A stretch of 64,000 nt of DNA from Streptomyces oryzae (GTDB taxonomy: Bacteria > Actinomycetota > Actinomycetes > Streptomycetales > Streptomycetaceae), in contig NZ_JADKMA010000001.1 of assembly GCF_017676365.1 (NCBI RefSeq), positions 51,859 through 115,858 on the forward strand, read 5' to 3'. Under the pieces are notes generated by a model that was not told where the DNA came from, searched no databases, and saw only the letters and a program-made list of their open reading frames with translations. Both the position numbers and the translations under genes were made by a program. Below are positions 1 to 8,485 of the stretch, one piece after another. The stretch's first letter is position 1; each line of letters starts with the position of its first letter.

Positions 1-150
1 GCTCCGCTGCTGACGGTCCTCGGTCTTCCTTGACGCCCCGTCAGGAGCAAGTCGCCGAACGATGCCCCGGCCTGCCGATCAGAGGCGCGACGGCCGGACC
101 GGGGACCGGGCCCCAGAGCCAGGGACCGGGGCCAGGGTCCCGGGGACGGG

Positions 151-178
151 GCCGGGGACGATCGGTCCCGTCCCCGGC
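151..178 (-). terminator. Stem-loop terminator of the sugar-acid operon
   Basis: A perfect 10-bp inverted repeat (151-160 GCCGGGGACG pairing with 169-178) with an 8-nt loop lies 25 bases past the stop codon of the leftward kinase gene. There is no U-tract, which is usual for high-GC actinobacterial terminators. The sequence to its left (1-150) is G-rich low-complexity DNA with repeated GGGACCGGG-like words, and I see no gene in it. Confidence 0.6.
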
Positions 179-202
179 GGCTCGGCCCGTACGGGCCCCT
201 CG

Positions 203-787
203 TCAGGTCAGACCCTCCAGGGCGTGTGCTACCGCCGTCGCTGTCACGGCGCCGTCGGCGCGGTTGTCCAACACCAGCCGGCGCCCGCCCCTCCAGTGGC
301 ACTCGTTCTCCTGGGCCTTCTTCCAGAAGGCGTCCCAGTCGGCGAGCTTGGACAGGTCCCGGGCATAGCCGCGGGCCCTGACCCGCTCGCGGGCGGTCTC
401 CGAATCCACGTGGACCTGTACGACCACGGGCTCGACATGCTGGGGCCAGGAGTGCCGTTCGGCCACCTCCTCCAGGTATCCGGGCCGGGAGACATAGCGG
501 CCGAACGGGGCGTCCAGTACCACTGGCCGGCCCACGGCCAGGTTGTCCCGGGCCAGGTCCAGGAGGGTCGGATATTCGAGGTCCATCACCTGGGACTGGT
601 AGTACGGGTTGAGGTCGCGCTGGGCCGGGTCCGTGCCGGCGAGTTCGAGCAGCGCCTCGGTGAGCCTCGTACAGACGGTGTCCTTGTCGAGGTAGGCGGC
701 ACCGGACTGTTGGGCCAGCAGCCTGGCCACGCTGGTCTTCCCGGAGCCTGCCGGTCCTATCACGAAGAAGGCACGGAGGGTGTTCAT
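203..787 (-). CDS. P-loop small-molecule kinase / AAA-type ATP-binding protein
   Basis: A 194-aa protein with a Walker A motif GPAGSGKTS at residues 11-19, and an arginine-rich lid-like segment (RERVRARGYARD) near the C-terminus. This is the layout of small gluconate/shikimate-kinase-like phosphotransferases. The start ATG overlaps the stop of the upstream MFS gene by 4 bp (ATGA), so the two are translationally coupled. With the aldolase and transporter of the same operon, the plausible job is phosphorylation of an imported sugar acid such as 2-keto-3-deoxygluconate; this is inferred from context only. It is not a PfkB-type KDG kinase, so the substrate is open. Confidence 0.75.
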   Translation of the reverse strand: MNTLRAFFVIGPAGSGKTSVARLLAQQSGAAYLDKDTVCTRLTEALLELAGTDPAQRDLNPYYQSQVMDLEYPTLLDLARDNLAVGRPVVLDAPFGRYVSRPGYLEEVAERHSWPQHVEPVVVQVHVDSETARERVRARGYARDLSKLADWDAFWKKAQENECHWRGGRRLVLDNRADGAVTATAVAHALEGLT

Positions 788-2094
788 GCCCGGCGCTCCT
801 TGACGAAGAACTGGTAGGAGAGGGCGCCGACGAGCAGCAACGCGCCGCCGACCAGAAAGACCAGGGTGTAGTTGTTGCCCGTGGCGTCGAGGATGGCGCC
901 GGTGACCATAGGGGCCAGTGCGGCGCCGAGGAAGCCGCCGAAGTTCTGGATGGCGCCCAGCGAAGCCACCTGGTGCGGTTCTGCGATGTCGGAGGCGAGG
1001 GTCCACAGGCAGCCCGTGGGTACCTGCGCGGCGAAGTAGCCGAGGGAGAGCAGGGCGATGGCGAGCGGGGTGCTCTCGACGTACGCCACGGGCAGCACCG
1101 CCGCAGCCGCCAGCACCGCACCCCCGACGATGGGCACCTTGCGCGAGGAAACCGCGGAGAAACCCCGGCGGATCAGGCGCCCGGACAGCAGACCGCCGAA
1201 CAGGACGCCGAGGATGCCGCAGAGGTAGGGCAGGGAGGACAGCCAGCCGGTCTGGGAGAGGCTGAAGCCGCGAGAGGTCTCCAGATAGCTCGGCAGCCAG
1301 GTCAGGTAGACCCAGACGGTGTAGAAGATCCCGAACGCGCCGAGCATCATGAAGTAGGTGTTGCGCTGCCGGAACAGCGCTCCCCAGCCCGCCTGCTGCC
1401 CCGCGGACGTCGCGCGCGCCTCGGCTGCCGCCTGCGCCGCCTCCTCGCCCTTGATCAGCGCCTGCTCGCGCAGGGTCGGGTCCCGGTAGATCCGCAGCCA
1501 CACCAGCATGACGACGATGCCCAGCGCGCCCACGGTGACGAACATGCCGCGCCATCCGGACGTCAGCAGCAGGGCGGTGAGCAGGGGCGGGGCGATGGCG
1601 TTGGCTATCTGGGACCCCGTGTTGACGATCGAGACCGGCAGGGCGCGCTCGTTCTTGGCGAACCACCGCTCGTTGACCTTCAGGCTGGCGGTGAAGAACG
1701 GGGACTCGGTGATACCGAGGGCGACCCGGCCCGCGTAGAGCAGTCCGAAGCTGTGCGCGGCTGCCGTGACCATCGTCATCAGCGACCAGAGCCCGGCCGC
1801 CCAGGCGTACATGCGCTTGGGCCCGAACCGGTCGACGAGGTAGCCGGCCGGAAGGTTGGCGATGGCGTACGGCCAGGAGAAGGCCGCGAGCAGCAGCCCC
1901 ATCTCGGTGGCGCTCAGGCCGAACTCGTCGGTGATGGTCGTGTTGGCGACGCTCAGGGTGGCGCGGTCGAGGTAGTTGACCACACCGCCGATCACCAGGA
2001 GGGCCACCAGGACCCAGCGGATGCGGATCGACTTCCGTGCGGCGAGGCCGTCGGCGGAGTCGAGTGAGGGGGACGTGAGGGACTGCTGGGCCAT
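784..2094 (-). CDS. MFS transporter, sugar-acid (anion:cation symporter) type
   Basis: A 436-aa inner-membrane protein with about 12 hydrophobic helices. It begins with a basic stretch (RKSIRIRWVLV) and a first helix followed by NYLDRATLS, the hallmark of the anion:cation symporter branch (GudP/GarP/DgoT/ExuT). It also has the family loop DRFGPKRMYAW between helices 2 and 3. A good ribosome site (AAGGAG) lies just upstream of the ATG. It is the middle gene of the operon aldolase-transporter-kinase, which suggests uptake of hexuronates, glucarate/galactarate or a 2-keto-3-deoxy sugar acid. The exact substrate cannot be read from sequence. Confidence 0.85.
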   Translation of the reverse strand: MAQQSLTSPSLDSADGLAARKSIRIRWVLVALLVIGGVVNYLDRATLSVANTTITDEFGLSATEMGLLLAAFSWPYAIANLPAGYLVDRFGPKRMYAWAAGLWSLMTMVTAAAHSFGLLYAGRVALGITESPFFTASLKVNERWFAKNERALPVSIVNTGSQIANAIAPPLLTALLLTSGWRGMFVTVGALGIVVMLVWLRIYRDPTLREQALIKGEEAAQAAAEARATSAGQQAGWGALFRQRNTYFMMLGAFGIFYTVWVYLTWLPSYLETSRGFSLSQTGWLSSLPYLCGILGVLFGGLLSGRLIRRGFSAVSSRKVPIVGGAVLAAAAVLPVAYVESTPLAIALLSLGYFAAQVPTGCLWTLASDIAEPHQVASLGAIQNFGGFLGAALAPMVTGAILDATGNNYTLVFLVGGALLLVGALSYQFFVKERRA

Positions 2095-2136
2095 GGGGTG
2101 CTCCTTGAAATGACCAGCGTGTGCGTTGGGGAGGGC

Positions 2137-2166
2137 GAGCGGCGTGGGGGGTGAGCGGCGTGGGGG
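2137..2166. repeat. 14-bp direct repeat between the aldolase and transporter genes
   Basis: The word GAGCGGCGTGGGGG occurs at 2137-2150 and again at 2153-2166, in the 93-bp gap between the two leftward genes. It may be chance low-complexity DNA or part of the intercistronic leader; no function is assigned. Confidence 0.4.
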
Positions 2167-2187
2167 AGAGGTGGTGCGGCCGGACCG

Positions 2188-2835
2188 TCAGGCCCGTGCC
2201 CCTTCGATGGCGCGCAGCATGTCGGCGGCGGCCTCGGTGACCCGGCCATGGTCGCCGTCGACCCGGGCTGCCTTCGTCACGAAGCTGCCTGCACCGACGG
2301 CGACGACGCCCGCGTCGAACCACTCCTTGACGTTGTCGGGGGTGACACCCCCCGTCGGCATCAGCGGCGCCTGGGGGAGCGGGGCCCGGACCGTGCGGAC
2401 ATAGTCGGGCCCGACGAACTCCGCCGGGAAGAGCTTCACGATGTCGGCGCCCGCCTGCATCGTGTCGACGATCTCCGAGGGAGTGAAGGCCCCGCTGACG
2501 GTGACAGCCTGGTAGCGGTTGGCCGTCTCGATCATCGCCGGGTTGAGGTTGGGGCTTACCAGCAACCGTGCGCCCGCCGAGACACAGGTCCGGGCGGTCG
2601 GCCCGTCCAGTACCGTGCCGGCGCCGACGACGACCCCGTCGTCGCCGTAGCGCTCGGCGAGCGTCGAGATCACCCCCAGCGCACCCGGCACCGAGAGGGT
2701 GATTTCCAGCGCCCGGATACCGCCCTCGATCGCCGCTTCCGAGACGGCCAGCGCCTCCTCGGCGCTGTCCAGCCGGACGATCAGCAGGGCGCCAGTACGG
2801 GTGATCGTATCCAGCGCATTAAACTTTGTTACCAT
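2188..2835 (-). CDS. eda: 2-dehydro-3-deoxy-phosphogluconate (KDPG/KDPGal) aldolase
   Basis: A 215-aa class I aldolase of the Eda family, which cleaves KDPG (or the galactose epimer) to pyruvate and glyceraldehyde 3-phosphate in the cytosol. Visible landmarks are the substrate-binding Glu44 in RALEITLS, the VVGAGTVL segment, the Schiff-base Lys134 in DIVKLFPAE, and the phosphate-binding PTGGVTPDN. Length is normal (about 210 aa). It is the first gene of a leftward operon with a sugar-acid transporter and a kinase, divergent from a DeoR regulator. No Shine-Dalgarno sequence precedes the ATG, and a promoter-like pair sits almost on it, so the transcript may be leaderless. Confidence 0.9.
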   Translation of the reverse strand: MVTKFNALDTITRTGALLIVRLDSAEEALAVSEAAIEGGIRALEITLSVPGALGVISTLAERYGDDGVVVGAGTVLDGPTARTCVSAGARLLVSPNLNPAMIETANRYQAVTVSGAFTPSEIVDTMQAGADIVKLFPAEFVGPDYVRTVRAPLPQAPLMPTGGVTPDNVKEWFDAGVVAVGAGSFVTKAARVDGDHGRVTEAAADMLRAIEGARA

Positions 2836-2938
2836 AGCGGCACACGCTAGAACATCGATTCACATCTTGTCACGCCCCGCGTCATACGAAGTTAGGCTGG
2901 CGCCGATCCGCACCCAGGCTTCGAGGAGACGAGACGCA
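2836..2938. promoter_or_regulatory. Divergent eda / deoR promoter region
   Basis: This is the 103-bp gap between the leftward aldolase and the rightward regulator. On the minus strand GTGACA and TAGCGT are 18 bp apart, and the second element ends 8 nt before the aldolase ATG, which predicts a 5' leader of one or two bases. On the plus strand GAGGAG at 2923-2928 serves the GTG start of the regulator. The AT-richer stretch around 2845-2875 is the natural place for a DeoR operator, but I could not define an unambiguous inverted repeat. Confidence 0.5.
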
Positions 2939-3745
2939 GTGAGCAGGGCCGACCGGGCACCCTTGATCCCCGAGCAACGCCACCAGGAACTGCTGCGCCT
3001 GCTGCGGAGCAGCGGAGTGCTCAGCATCCGCGATCTGACCACCGCGCTGAACGTCTCCCACATGACCGTGCGCCGGGACATCGCAGCGCTGGAGAAGAGT
3101 GGCCGGGTGGTCTCGGTGCAGGGCGGGGTACGGCTCGCCGACGGGACCGGGCACGCACCGCCCCGCGAGCGGGCTTCACGGGCGGCGCTGGAGATGCCGC
3201 GCAAGCGCGCGATCGCCGAGACCGCCGCCGGGCTCGTCGAAGACGGCATGGTCGTCTTTCTCGATGCGGGGACGACCTGTCAGTCGGTGGTGCCGTTCCT
3301 CGCCGCCCGCCAGGACCTCACCGTCGTCACCAACGACTTCCACGCGGCGCTGGCGCTGTGCGATCTGCCGTCCGTGCACGCCATCCACACCGGTGGTGAG
3401 GTGGACGCGGCAAGCGGTTCGAGCAGCGGGCCGCTCGCCGCCAGGACGATCGGCACGCTCAACATCGACCTGTGCTTCCTCAGCGCCGGCTCCTGGGACC
3501 TGACCCACGGCGTCACCAGCCACTCCACCGAGAAGGTGCTGCTCAAACAGACCGTGATGGAGGCCGCCTCCTCCCTCGCGCTGCTCGCCGACAGCACGAA
3601 GTGGGGCACCGTGGAGCGGTTCCGGGTCACCGCCCTCGACCGGCTCGACACCGTCGTGACCGATGCGGGCCTGCCCACCGAGGTAGTCGACCGGATCATG
3701 GAAGAGGGCCCGTCAGTGCTGCGGCCGGAGGCGGCGGCAGGGTGA
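2939..3745 (+). CDS. DeoR-family transcriptional regulator
   Basis: A 268-aa protein. The N-terminal DeoR winged helix includes LLRSSGVLSIRDL and HMTVRRDIAALE, and the C-terminal sensor domain (DeoRC fold, related to sugar-phosphate isomerases) has the phosphate-binding signature VFLDAGTTCQSVV. The GTG at 2939 is preferred because GAGGAG lies 10 nt upstream and the family usually starts with a short tail before the HTH; longer in-frame extensions would overlap the aldolase gene. DeoR proteins usually repress sugar catabolic genes until a phosphorylated intermediate binds. The divergent aldolase operon is the obvious target, by inference. Confidence 0.88.
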   Translation: MSRADRAPLIPEQRHQELLRLLRSSGVLSIRDLTTALNVSHMTVRRDIAALEKSGRVVSVQGGVRLADGTGHAPPRERASRAALEMPRKRAIAETAAGLVEDGMVVFLDAGTTCQSVVPFLAARQDLTVVTNDFHAALALCDLPSVHAIHTGGEVDAASGSSSGPLAARTIGTLNIDLCFLSAGSWDLTHGVTSHSTEKVLLKQTVMEAASSLALLADSTKWGTVERFRVTALDRLDTVVTDAGLPTEVVDRIMEEGPSVLRPEAAAG

Positions 3746-3759
3746 TGCCGCGAATCGCG

Positions 3760-4650
3760 TCACAGCGTGATGGGGCCGAGCGCGGCGGCGGTCTGGGCCA
3801 GGGCGCGGATGAGGGGGCTGTCGGCGGTGGTCCGCCAGGTCAGGGCCCATTGGAGGGCGGGGGCGTCGTGGATGGGCAGGAAGACGATGCCGGGCGGTTT
3901 GTTGTAGCGGGCCGCGATCTCGCCCAGCGGGTGGACGCACTGCCCGGAGGCGACCAGGGGGAGGATTTCATGGAAGGTCCGCGCTGCCGGGCCGCGTGGG
4001 ACGAGGCGTCCACTCGGTGTGCGTACGGGAACCATGGACGCGACCCAGTATTCGGGGGCATCGGGGCCGAGGTCGACGACGTGGTTGTCGGCGAGATCCT
4101 CCAGGGACGCGGTGCCCCGCTCGGCCAGTGGATGGTGTGCTGACACGGCCAGTACGCGCCCTCCGGTGAGCACGGTGGGGCCGACAGTGAGGTCGGGTTC
4201 GGCGACGGGCAGCCACAGGACATTGATGTCGTTGTCCCCGGTGCGCAGGGCCGTGAACGGGTCGCTGCCGTTGACTTCGTTGAACTGCACGCCGCTGCCG
4301 GGGTAGCGGGCGCGGAACGCGTCGATGAGCGGGCGCAGTTCGTGCCCCGCATGGCCGAAGACGCCCAGCCGAAGGGTCTTGCCCGCACCCGGGCCGGCTG
4401 CTTCCGCGCGGGCGAGACCCTCACGGAGGAGGTCGACGGCCTGCTGCAGGTCTTCGCGCAGCCGCCGGCCGACCGGGGTCAGGGTCACGCGTCGGCTGGT
4501 CCGCTCGAACAGGGCCACGCCCAGGCGCCGCTCCTGCTTGCCGATGGCCTGACTGACGCGGGCCTGGGACACATGGAGCCGTTCGGCGGTGCGGCCGAAG
4601 TGCAGTTCCTCGGCGAGCGTCAGGAAGATCTCGATGTCGCGCAGCTCCAC
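3760..4650 (-). CDS. LysR-family transcriptional regulator
   Basis: A 296-aa LTTR. The N-terminal HTH reads VELRDIEIFLTLAEELHFG then RTAERLHVSQARVSQAIGKQE, followed by a periplasmic-binding-protein-like effector domain. The GTG at 4650 is chosen because it has GGGAG about 8 nt upstream and gives the standard LTTR N-terminus; an ATG 38 codons earlier would add an atypical tail. It ends 15 bp from the convergent DeoR gene. It is divergent from the SnoaL-like gene at 4806, and LTTRs commonly control the divergent neighbour, so the SnoaL-like/DoxX pair is the likely target. Confidence 0.85.
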   Translation of the reverse strand: MELRDIEIFLTLAEELHFGRTAERLHVSQARVSQAIGKQERRLGVALFERTSRRVTLTPVGRRLREDLQQAVDLLREGLARAEAAGPGAGKTLRLGVFGHAGHELRPLIDAFRARYPGSGVQFNEVNGSDPFTALRTGDNDINVLWLPVAEPDLTVGPTVLTGGRVLAVSAHHPLAERGTASLEDLADNHVVDLGPDAPEYWVASMVPVRTPSGRLVPRGPAARTFHEILPLVASGQCVHPLGEIAARYNKPPGIVFLPIHDAPALQWALTWRTTADSPLIRALAQTAAALGPITL

Positions 4651-4805
4651 GAATAACTCCCGCGTTATGGATCGGTCCCCGAAGCTTACCTTGTTACCCC
4701 GCTGACCTGCGTCGATGCTGGACACGCCAGCAGCTGACAGGCCCCACATGCGCCTGATCGGCACACCGATGAAGCAGAGACGAAGCAGATGGGGCAGGGG
4801 AGCCG

Positions 4806-5255
4806 ATGAGTACCAGCACCATGCAGGCCGTCGCCGACCGCATCGAGATCGAGGCGCTGCGCGCGGAGATCACCGACGCGGTGATGATGCGCGATTTCGA
4901 CCGCTTCGCTTCGCTGTTCACGCCCGACGGCGCGATGCGGTGGCCCCACATCGGCAAGGAGTTCATCGGCCGGGAGGAGATCCGCGCCGGGATCGAGTGG
5001 GGGCAGGGGCTCTGGGAGTTCTTCGTCCAGCAGGTCCATCAGGGCGTCATCCGGCTGGATGGCGACTCCGCGGTCGGCCGTACCCATATCCAGGAGTTCG
5101 GGCGGCTGCGCGACGGCGGCTCGCACTCCAACTACGCGCTGTATCACGACCAGTACGAGCGCACCCCCGGTGGCTGGAAATTCAGCCAGCGGGTCTATGA
5201 GGTCCGATACGCCGACTCCACCCCGCTGACGGGCGTAGGTCCTGATCACCCGTAA
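4806..5255 (+). CDS. SnoaL-like / NTF2-fold protein (DUF4440-type)
   Basis: A 149-aa single-domain protein with the pattern of the SnoaL_4/bile-acid-dehydratase group of the NTF2 superfamily: an N-terminal helix pair (IEALRAEITDAVMMRD) and a core FDRFASLFTPDGAMRWP, then strands ending at YERTPGGWKFSQRVYEVRY. Such cone-shaped barrels act as cyclases, isomerases, dehydratases or ligand carriers. GGGGAG just upstream sets the ATG. It is followed 58 bp later by a DoxX gene in the same direction and is divergent from a LysR regulator. No catalytic assignment is possible. Confidence 0.75.
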   Translation: MSTSTMQAVADRIEIEALRAEITDAVMMRDFDRFASLFTPDGAMRWPHIGKEFIGREEIRAGIEWGQGLWEFFVQQVHQGVIRLDGDSAVGRTHIQEFGRLRDGGSHSNYALYHDQYERTPGGWKFSQRVYEVRYADSTPLTGVGPDHP

Positions 5256-5313
5256 CGGACACCGGGACCGGGACACCAATCCACCTTCGACCAATTCCTC
5301 TCAGGAGAAGCAC

Positions 5314-5688
5314 ATGGACCTCGCACTGTGGATCGCAGCGGGACTGCTGGCTGCGGTCGCCCTGCTCGGCGGTTCGACCAAGACGTTCATCCCCAAGGAG
5401 AAGCTGGCCGCGCAGCACGGTGGTGAGTGGACGCAAAATGCCGGCGTCGGATTCGTCAAGACCCTTGGGATCCTCGAACTGCTGGCCGCGGTGGGTCTGA
5501 TCCTGCCCGCCGCACTCGACATCGCCCCGGTGATGGTGCCGGTGACCGCACTGTGCTGGATTCTGCTGATGGTCGGCGCGATGATCACCCACCGCCGCCT
5601 TGGCCAGTCCAAGCTCGTGCTGGTCAACTCGGTCTACCTCGCCCTCGCGGTCTTCATCGCGGGAGGACATCTCCTGGGCACCAACTAG
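5314..5688 (+). CDS. DoxX-family membrane protein
   Basis: A 124-aa protein with four hydrophobic helices, of the DoxX/DoxX-like family. It starts MDLALWIAAGLLAAVALLGG and carries the conserved loop KTFIPKEKLA and a Gly-rich segment before helix 2. DoxX-like proteins are often found in redox or detoxification contexts, but their biochemical role is poorly defined. It is probably co-transcribed with the SnoaL-like gene 58 bp upstream; an AGGAG ribosome site precedes the ATG. Confidence 0.8.
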   Translation: MDLALWIAAGLLAAVALLGGSTKTFIPKEKLAAQHGGEWTQNAGVGFVKTLGILELLAAVGLILPAALDIAPVMVPVTALCWILLMVGAMITHRRLGQSKLVLVNSVYLALAVFIAGGHLLGTN

Positions 5689-6018
5689 CCTTCGTTGCTT
5701 GCACGTTGAGAAAGACAGGGGTGGACCGGCGGCGGTTCACGGATACGCTTCGAGCGCTTTCGGGCGCGCAGGGAGCAGACCTTCGAGCTGCCTCCCGGAA
5801 TGGCGAACGGGGCAGCGGCAGCGAAACGATCGCGCTATTTCGAGTGACCCCGCCGGGAGGAATATCTCGGTATTTCATGGGCAAAAGGGCGAAGCGCCCG
5901 AAGCGCTGCTCTATGACATATGCGTCAGAAGTAGTCCTGTGTCACCGGCTGGCGGCGCGGGCGGGCGCGCTTACCGTCTGCGACCTGCGTGGCCGTCACG
6001 GAGGGGACTCGTACGTCC
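5689..6018. other. Intergenic region before the antiporter gene, no gene seen
   Basis: This 330-bp stretch has lower coding periodicity than its neighbours, and open frames in it lack family-like sequence. It contains a small hairpin (GGGCG-AAG-CGCCC at 5887-5899) that could end the DoxX transcript. I looked for a c-di-AMP (ydaO) riboswitch, which can precede ion transporter genes in actinobacteria, and could not recognise its conserved core. Confidence 0.4.
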
Positions 6019-7323
6019 ATGCTTCTCGCCCATGCGCCCTCGTCCGTCGTCGTCTTCGGGGATGTCGCTGTCATCCTGTTGTGCGGAATCGCATTCGTTC
6101 CCCTGTGCCGACGGCTGCGCCAGCCGGTCATCGTCGGCGAGATCGCCGTCGGCATCCTGCTCGGGCCCAGCGTTCTGGGACAGTTGCCCGGCGACCTGCC
6201 CGGCCTGCTCTTCCCTGACGAAGTCCGCCCCTACCTGGGGGTCATCGCCGATATCGGCATCGTCTTCTTCCTGTTCGCCGCGGGCTGGGAACTCGACCTG
6301 GGTGCCCTGCGTGGACGTGGGCGTGCCGTCGTGGCCGTCTCCGCTTCCTCCATGGGGCTGCCTCTGCTGTGCGTGGCCGCAACCGGCTATGCGGTCCAGG
6401 CCATCCACCCGGCCCTCCCCGGTCCCGGCGTCCCTCCGCTCGTCTTCTCGCTCTTCGTCGGCACCGCGCTGTCCATCACGGCCTTCTCCGTGCTCGCCCG
6501 CGTCCTGCACGAGACTGGACTGCACACCACACCGGTCGGCACAACGGCCATCGCCGCGGCGGGACTGGGCGAGATCTTCGCCTGGTGCGGCGTCACCGCC
6601 GTCACTGCCCTGGGCAGCACCGGCGGTACGGACCAGCTCGCCCGCACCGCCGCCGAACTCGTCGGCTATGTGCTCGTCATGGCCTTCCTCGTCCGCCCCC
6701 TGCTGCGCCGCCTCGCCGCACGGATGGATCTCGTCCAGCACCACTCTCTCGCTCTGGCCACCGTCTGCGCCGGGCTGTTCCTCTCCGCGAGCGCCACCGC
6801 CTGGATCGGCGTCCACGCGGCTCTGGGCGCCTTCGCCTTCGGGGTGGCCATGCCTCGCCTGGACGCCGCCACCCGGGTCGGGCTCGTCGCGCCCCTCCAG
6901 CAGCTGGGGTCCGTCCTGCTGGCCGCCTTCTTCGTGGTCACCGGCCTCTCCGCCGACCTGACAACTCTCAGCGGTGTGGGCATGCTCAGTGCGGGCCTGC
7001 TCCTGATCGCGGCCTGGGTGAGCAAGTTCGCGGGGGCAGCCCTTGCTCACCGTTGGTCCGGCGGCAGCTGGCGAGAAGCGGGAGCGGTCGGCGTTCTGCT
7101 CAACTGCCGTGGGGTGACAGAACTCGTCGTCCTGGTCATCGGCCGCCAGGCCGGCCTGATCGGCGACAAGCTGTTCACCATTCTCGTTCTGATCGCGCTC
7201 CTCACCACCGCCGCCGTGACCCCTCTCACCCGCCTGCTCAAGCCCCACGCCGACACGCGTCACCAGCCACCGACCGTCCCCGCACCCCGGTCGCGCCGCG
7301 AGCAGCCCTCCGGCTCCGCCTGA
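6019..7323 (+). CDS. Cation:proton antiporter, CPA2 family
   Basis: A 434-aa membrane protein with 12-13 helices. It has the CPA2 landmarks PVIVGEIAVGILLGPSVLG near residue 35, IADIGIVFFLFAAGWELDL in helix 3-4, and a late GVTELVVLVIG helix. It would exchange Na+ or K+ for H+ across the cytoplasmic membrane. The ATG at 6019 is preferred because a strong GGAGGGG motif lies 12 nt upstream; a GTG ten codons earlier would put that motif inside the gene. It lacks the C-terminal RCK/TrkA domain seen in some relatives. It is followed by a LysR gene in the same direction. Confidence 0.88.
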   Translation: MLLAHAPSSVVVFGDVAVILLCGIAFVPLCRRLRQPVIVGEIAVGILLGPSVLGQLPGDLPGLLFPDEVRPYLGVIADIGIVFFLFAAGWELDLGALRGRGRAVVAVSASSMGLPLLCVAATGYAVQAIHPALPGPGVPPLVFSLFVGTALSITAFSVLARVLHETGLHTTPVGTTAIAAAGLGEIFAWCGVTAVTALGSTGGTDQLARTAAELVGYVLVMAFLVRPLLRRLAARMDLVQHHSLALATVCAGLFLSASATAWIGVHAALGAFAFGVAMPRLDAATRVGLVAPLQQLGSVLLAAFFVVTGLSADLTTLSGVGMLSAGLLLIAAWVSKFAGAALAHRWSGGSWREAGAVGVLLNCRGVTELVVLVIGRQAGLIGDKLFTILVLIALLTTAAVTPLTRLLKPHADTRHQPPTVPAPRSRREQPSGSA

Positions 7324-7349
7324 GCGGAGGGGCGGCTACTCGCAACCAA

Positions 7350-7436
7350 CAACCGACGGTTGACCGCCTGCCCGTCCAGGCCGCACTGAAGCGCTGGTCG
7401 AACAACCGATCCTCAGCGAGCCACAACGATCGGTTG
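7350..7436. promoter_or_regulatory. CAACCG / CGGTTG inverted-repeat operators before the LysR gene
   Basis: Two palindromes built from one half-site sit in the gap between the antiporter and LysR genes: CAACCG-A-CGGTTG at 7350-7362, and CAACCGATC at 7403-7411 facing GATCGGTTG at 7428-7436 (9-bp perfect arms, 16-nt spacer). The second pair ends 20 bp before the LysR start. This is the expected geometry for autoregulation by an LTTR, with a strong recognition site and a second activation site. Confidence 0.6.
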
Positions 7437-7456
7437 GGCACTCCTACGATGAGCCA

Positions 7457-8401
7457 GTGGACACCGAGGCATTGCGATCGTTCGTCCGGGCGGCCGAGCT
7501 CGGACAGTTCCAGCATGCTGCCGATGAGCTGGGCGTGACACAGCAGGCCGTATCCAAGAGGATCGCCGCCCTGGAGCGCGAGCTGGAGACCCGCCTGTTC
7601 ACACGTACTGCGCGAGGGGTTGAGCCGACGCTCGACGGTCAGGCGTTTCTCTCTCACGCGCGGAGCATCGTCGCGAGTGCCGACCGTGCCGTCGCGGCGG
7701 TCAGGCCGGGCTCCCGGGCCCTGCGGATCGACGTTCTCGGCCTGCGAAGCGCACAGGCCGTCGTCATGCACGACTACTGGCGGTCGCATCCGCACATCGA
7801 TCTCGACGTGGTGACGCTGAGGGTGAACGACCCACGCGCGGCGGTCGCCGCCGTCGAAGCGGGCGACGTCGATGCCTCGTTCCGTACCGTCACAGACCCG
7901 GCCGCCCTGCCGCCCGGCGTGCAAATGATCCATGCCTTCGACTCCCCGCTGGAACTACTCGTCGGCCCGGGACATCCGCTCGCCTCCGCGCGCAGCCTGA
8001 CGCCACCGCAGCTGCGCAAGCACCGGATATGGGTACCGGGTATCGCGCCCCGCAGCGAATGGGGAGAGTTCTACGATCAGCTCGCCACCGAGTTCGACCT
8101 GCGCATCGACGCGGCAGGCCCGCATTTCGGAGACGAAGTGCTCCTGGAGACCCTTGCGGAGTCGGCGGACGTGGCCACATTCGTCGGGGCACGGGACCGG
8201 TACATCTGGCCTGCCAATTACGACCTGCGCCGCATCCCTGTTGCAGACCCGACTCCCGCGTACCCGCTCTCGCTCATCCTCCCCGGAACGAATCCACATC
8301 CGGAACTCCGCAAAATCATCACTCACCTCGGAACCCTGCCAAAGCTCCCCGAGCCGGCCTGGCGCCCGTCGTGGGCAATTCCCGACCCTCCCCGAAGCTG
8401 A
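7457..8401 (+). CDS. LysR-family transcriptional regulator
   Basis: A 314-aa LTTR. The canonical N-terminal HTH reads MDTEALRSFVRAAELGQFQ, then HAADELGVTQQAVSKRIAAL, followed by an effector domain with two alpha/beta lobes. It starts at GTG 7457. The CAACCG/CGGTTG palindromes just upstream are probable binding sites. Its genomic partners are the antiporter upstream and the acetyltransferase downstream, both in the same direction, so the target is not obvious. The C-terminal tail is rich in Pro and Arg. Confidence 0.87.
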   Translation: MDTEALRSFVRAAELGQFQHAADELGVTQQAVSKRIAALERELETRLFTRTARGVEPTLDGQAFLSHARSIVASADRAVAAVRPGSRALRIDVLGLRSAQAVVMHDYWRSHPHIDLDVVTLRVNDPRAAVAAVEAGDVDASFRTVTDPAALPPGVQMIHAFDSPLELLVGPGHPLASARSLTPPQLRKHRIWVPGIAPRSEWGEFYDQLATEFDLRIDAAGPHFGDEVLLETLAESADVATFVGARDRYIWPANYDLRRIPVADPTPAYPLSLILPGTNPHPELRKIITHLGTLPKLPEPAWRPSWAIPDPPRS

Positions 8402-8485
8402 CTCGGCCGGCTGCCGGCTGCAACCGCCCTCAGCAGCCCCGCGAGTCCCGTCAATTACCGCTACACCACCAGGAAGGGTCGGGGA

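Noticed and set aside
5689..6018. c-di-AMP riboswitch before the antiporter
   Set aside because: The conserved aptamer sequence was not recognisable; only a small hairpin is present.
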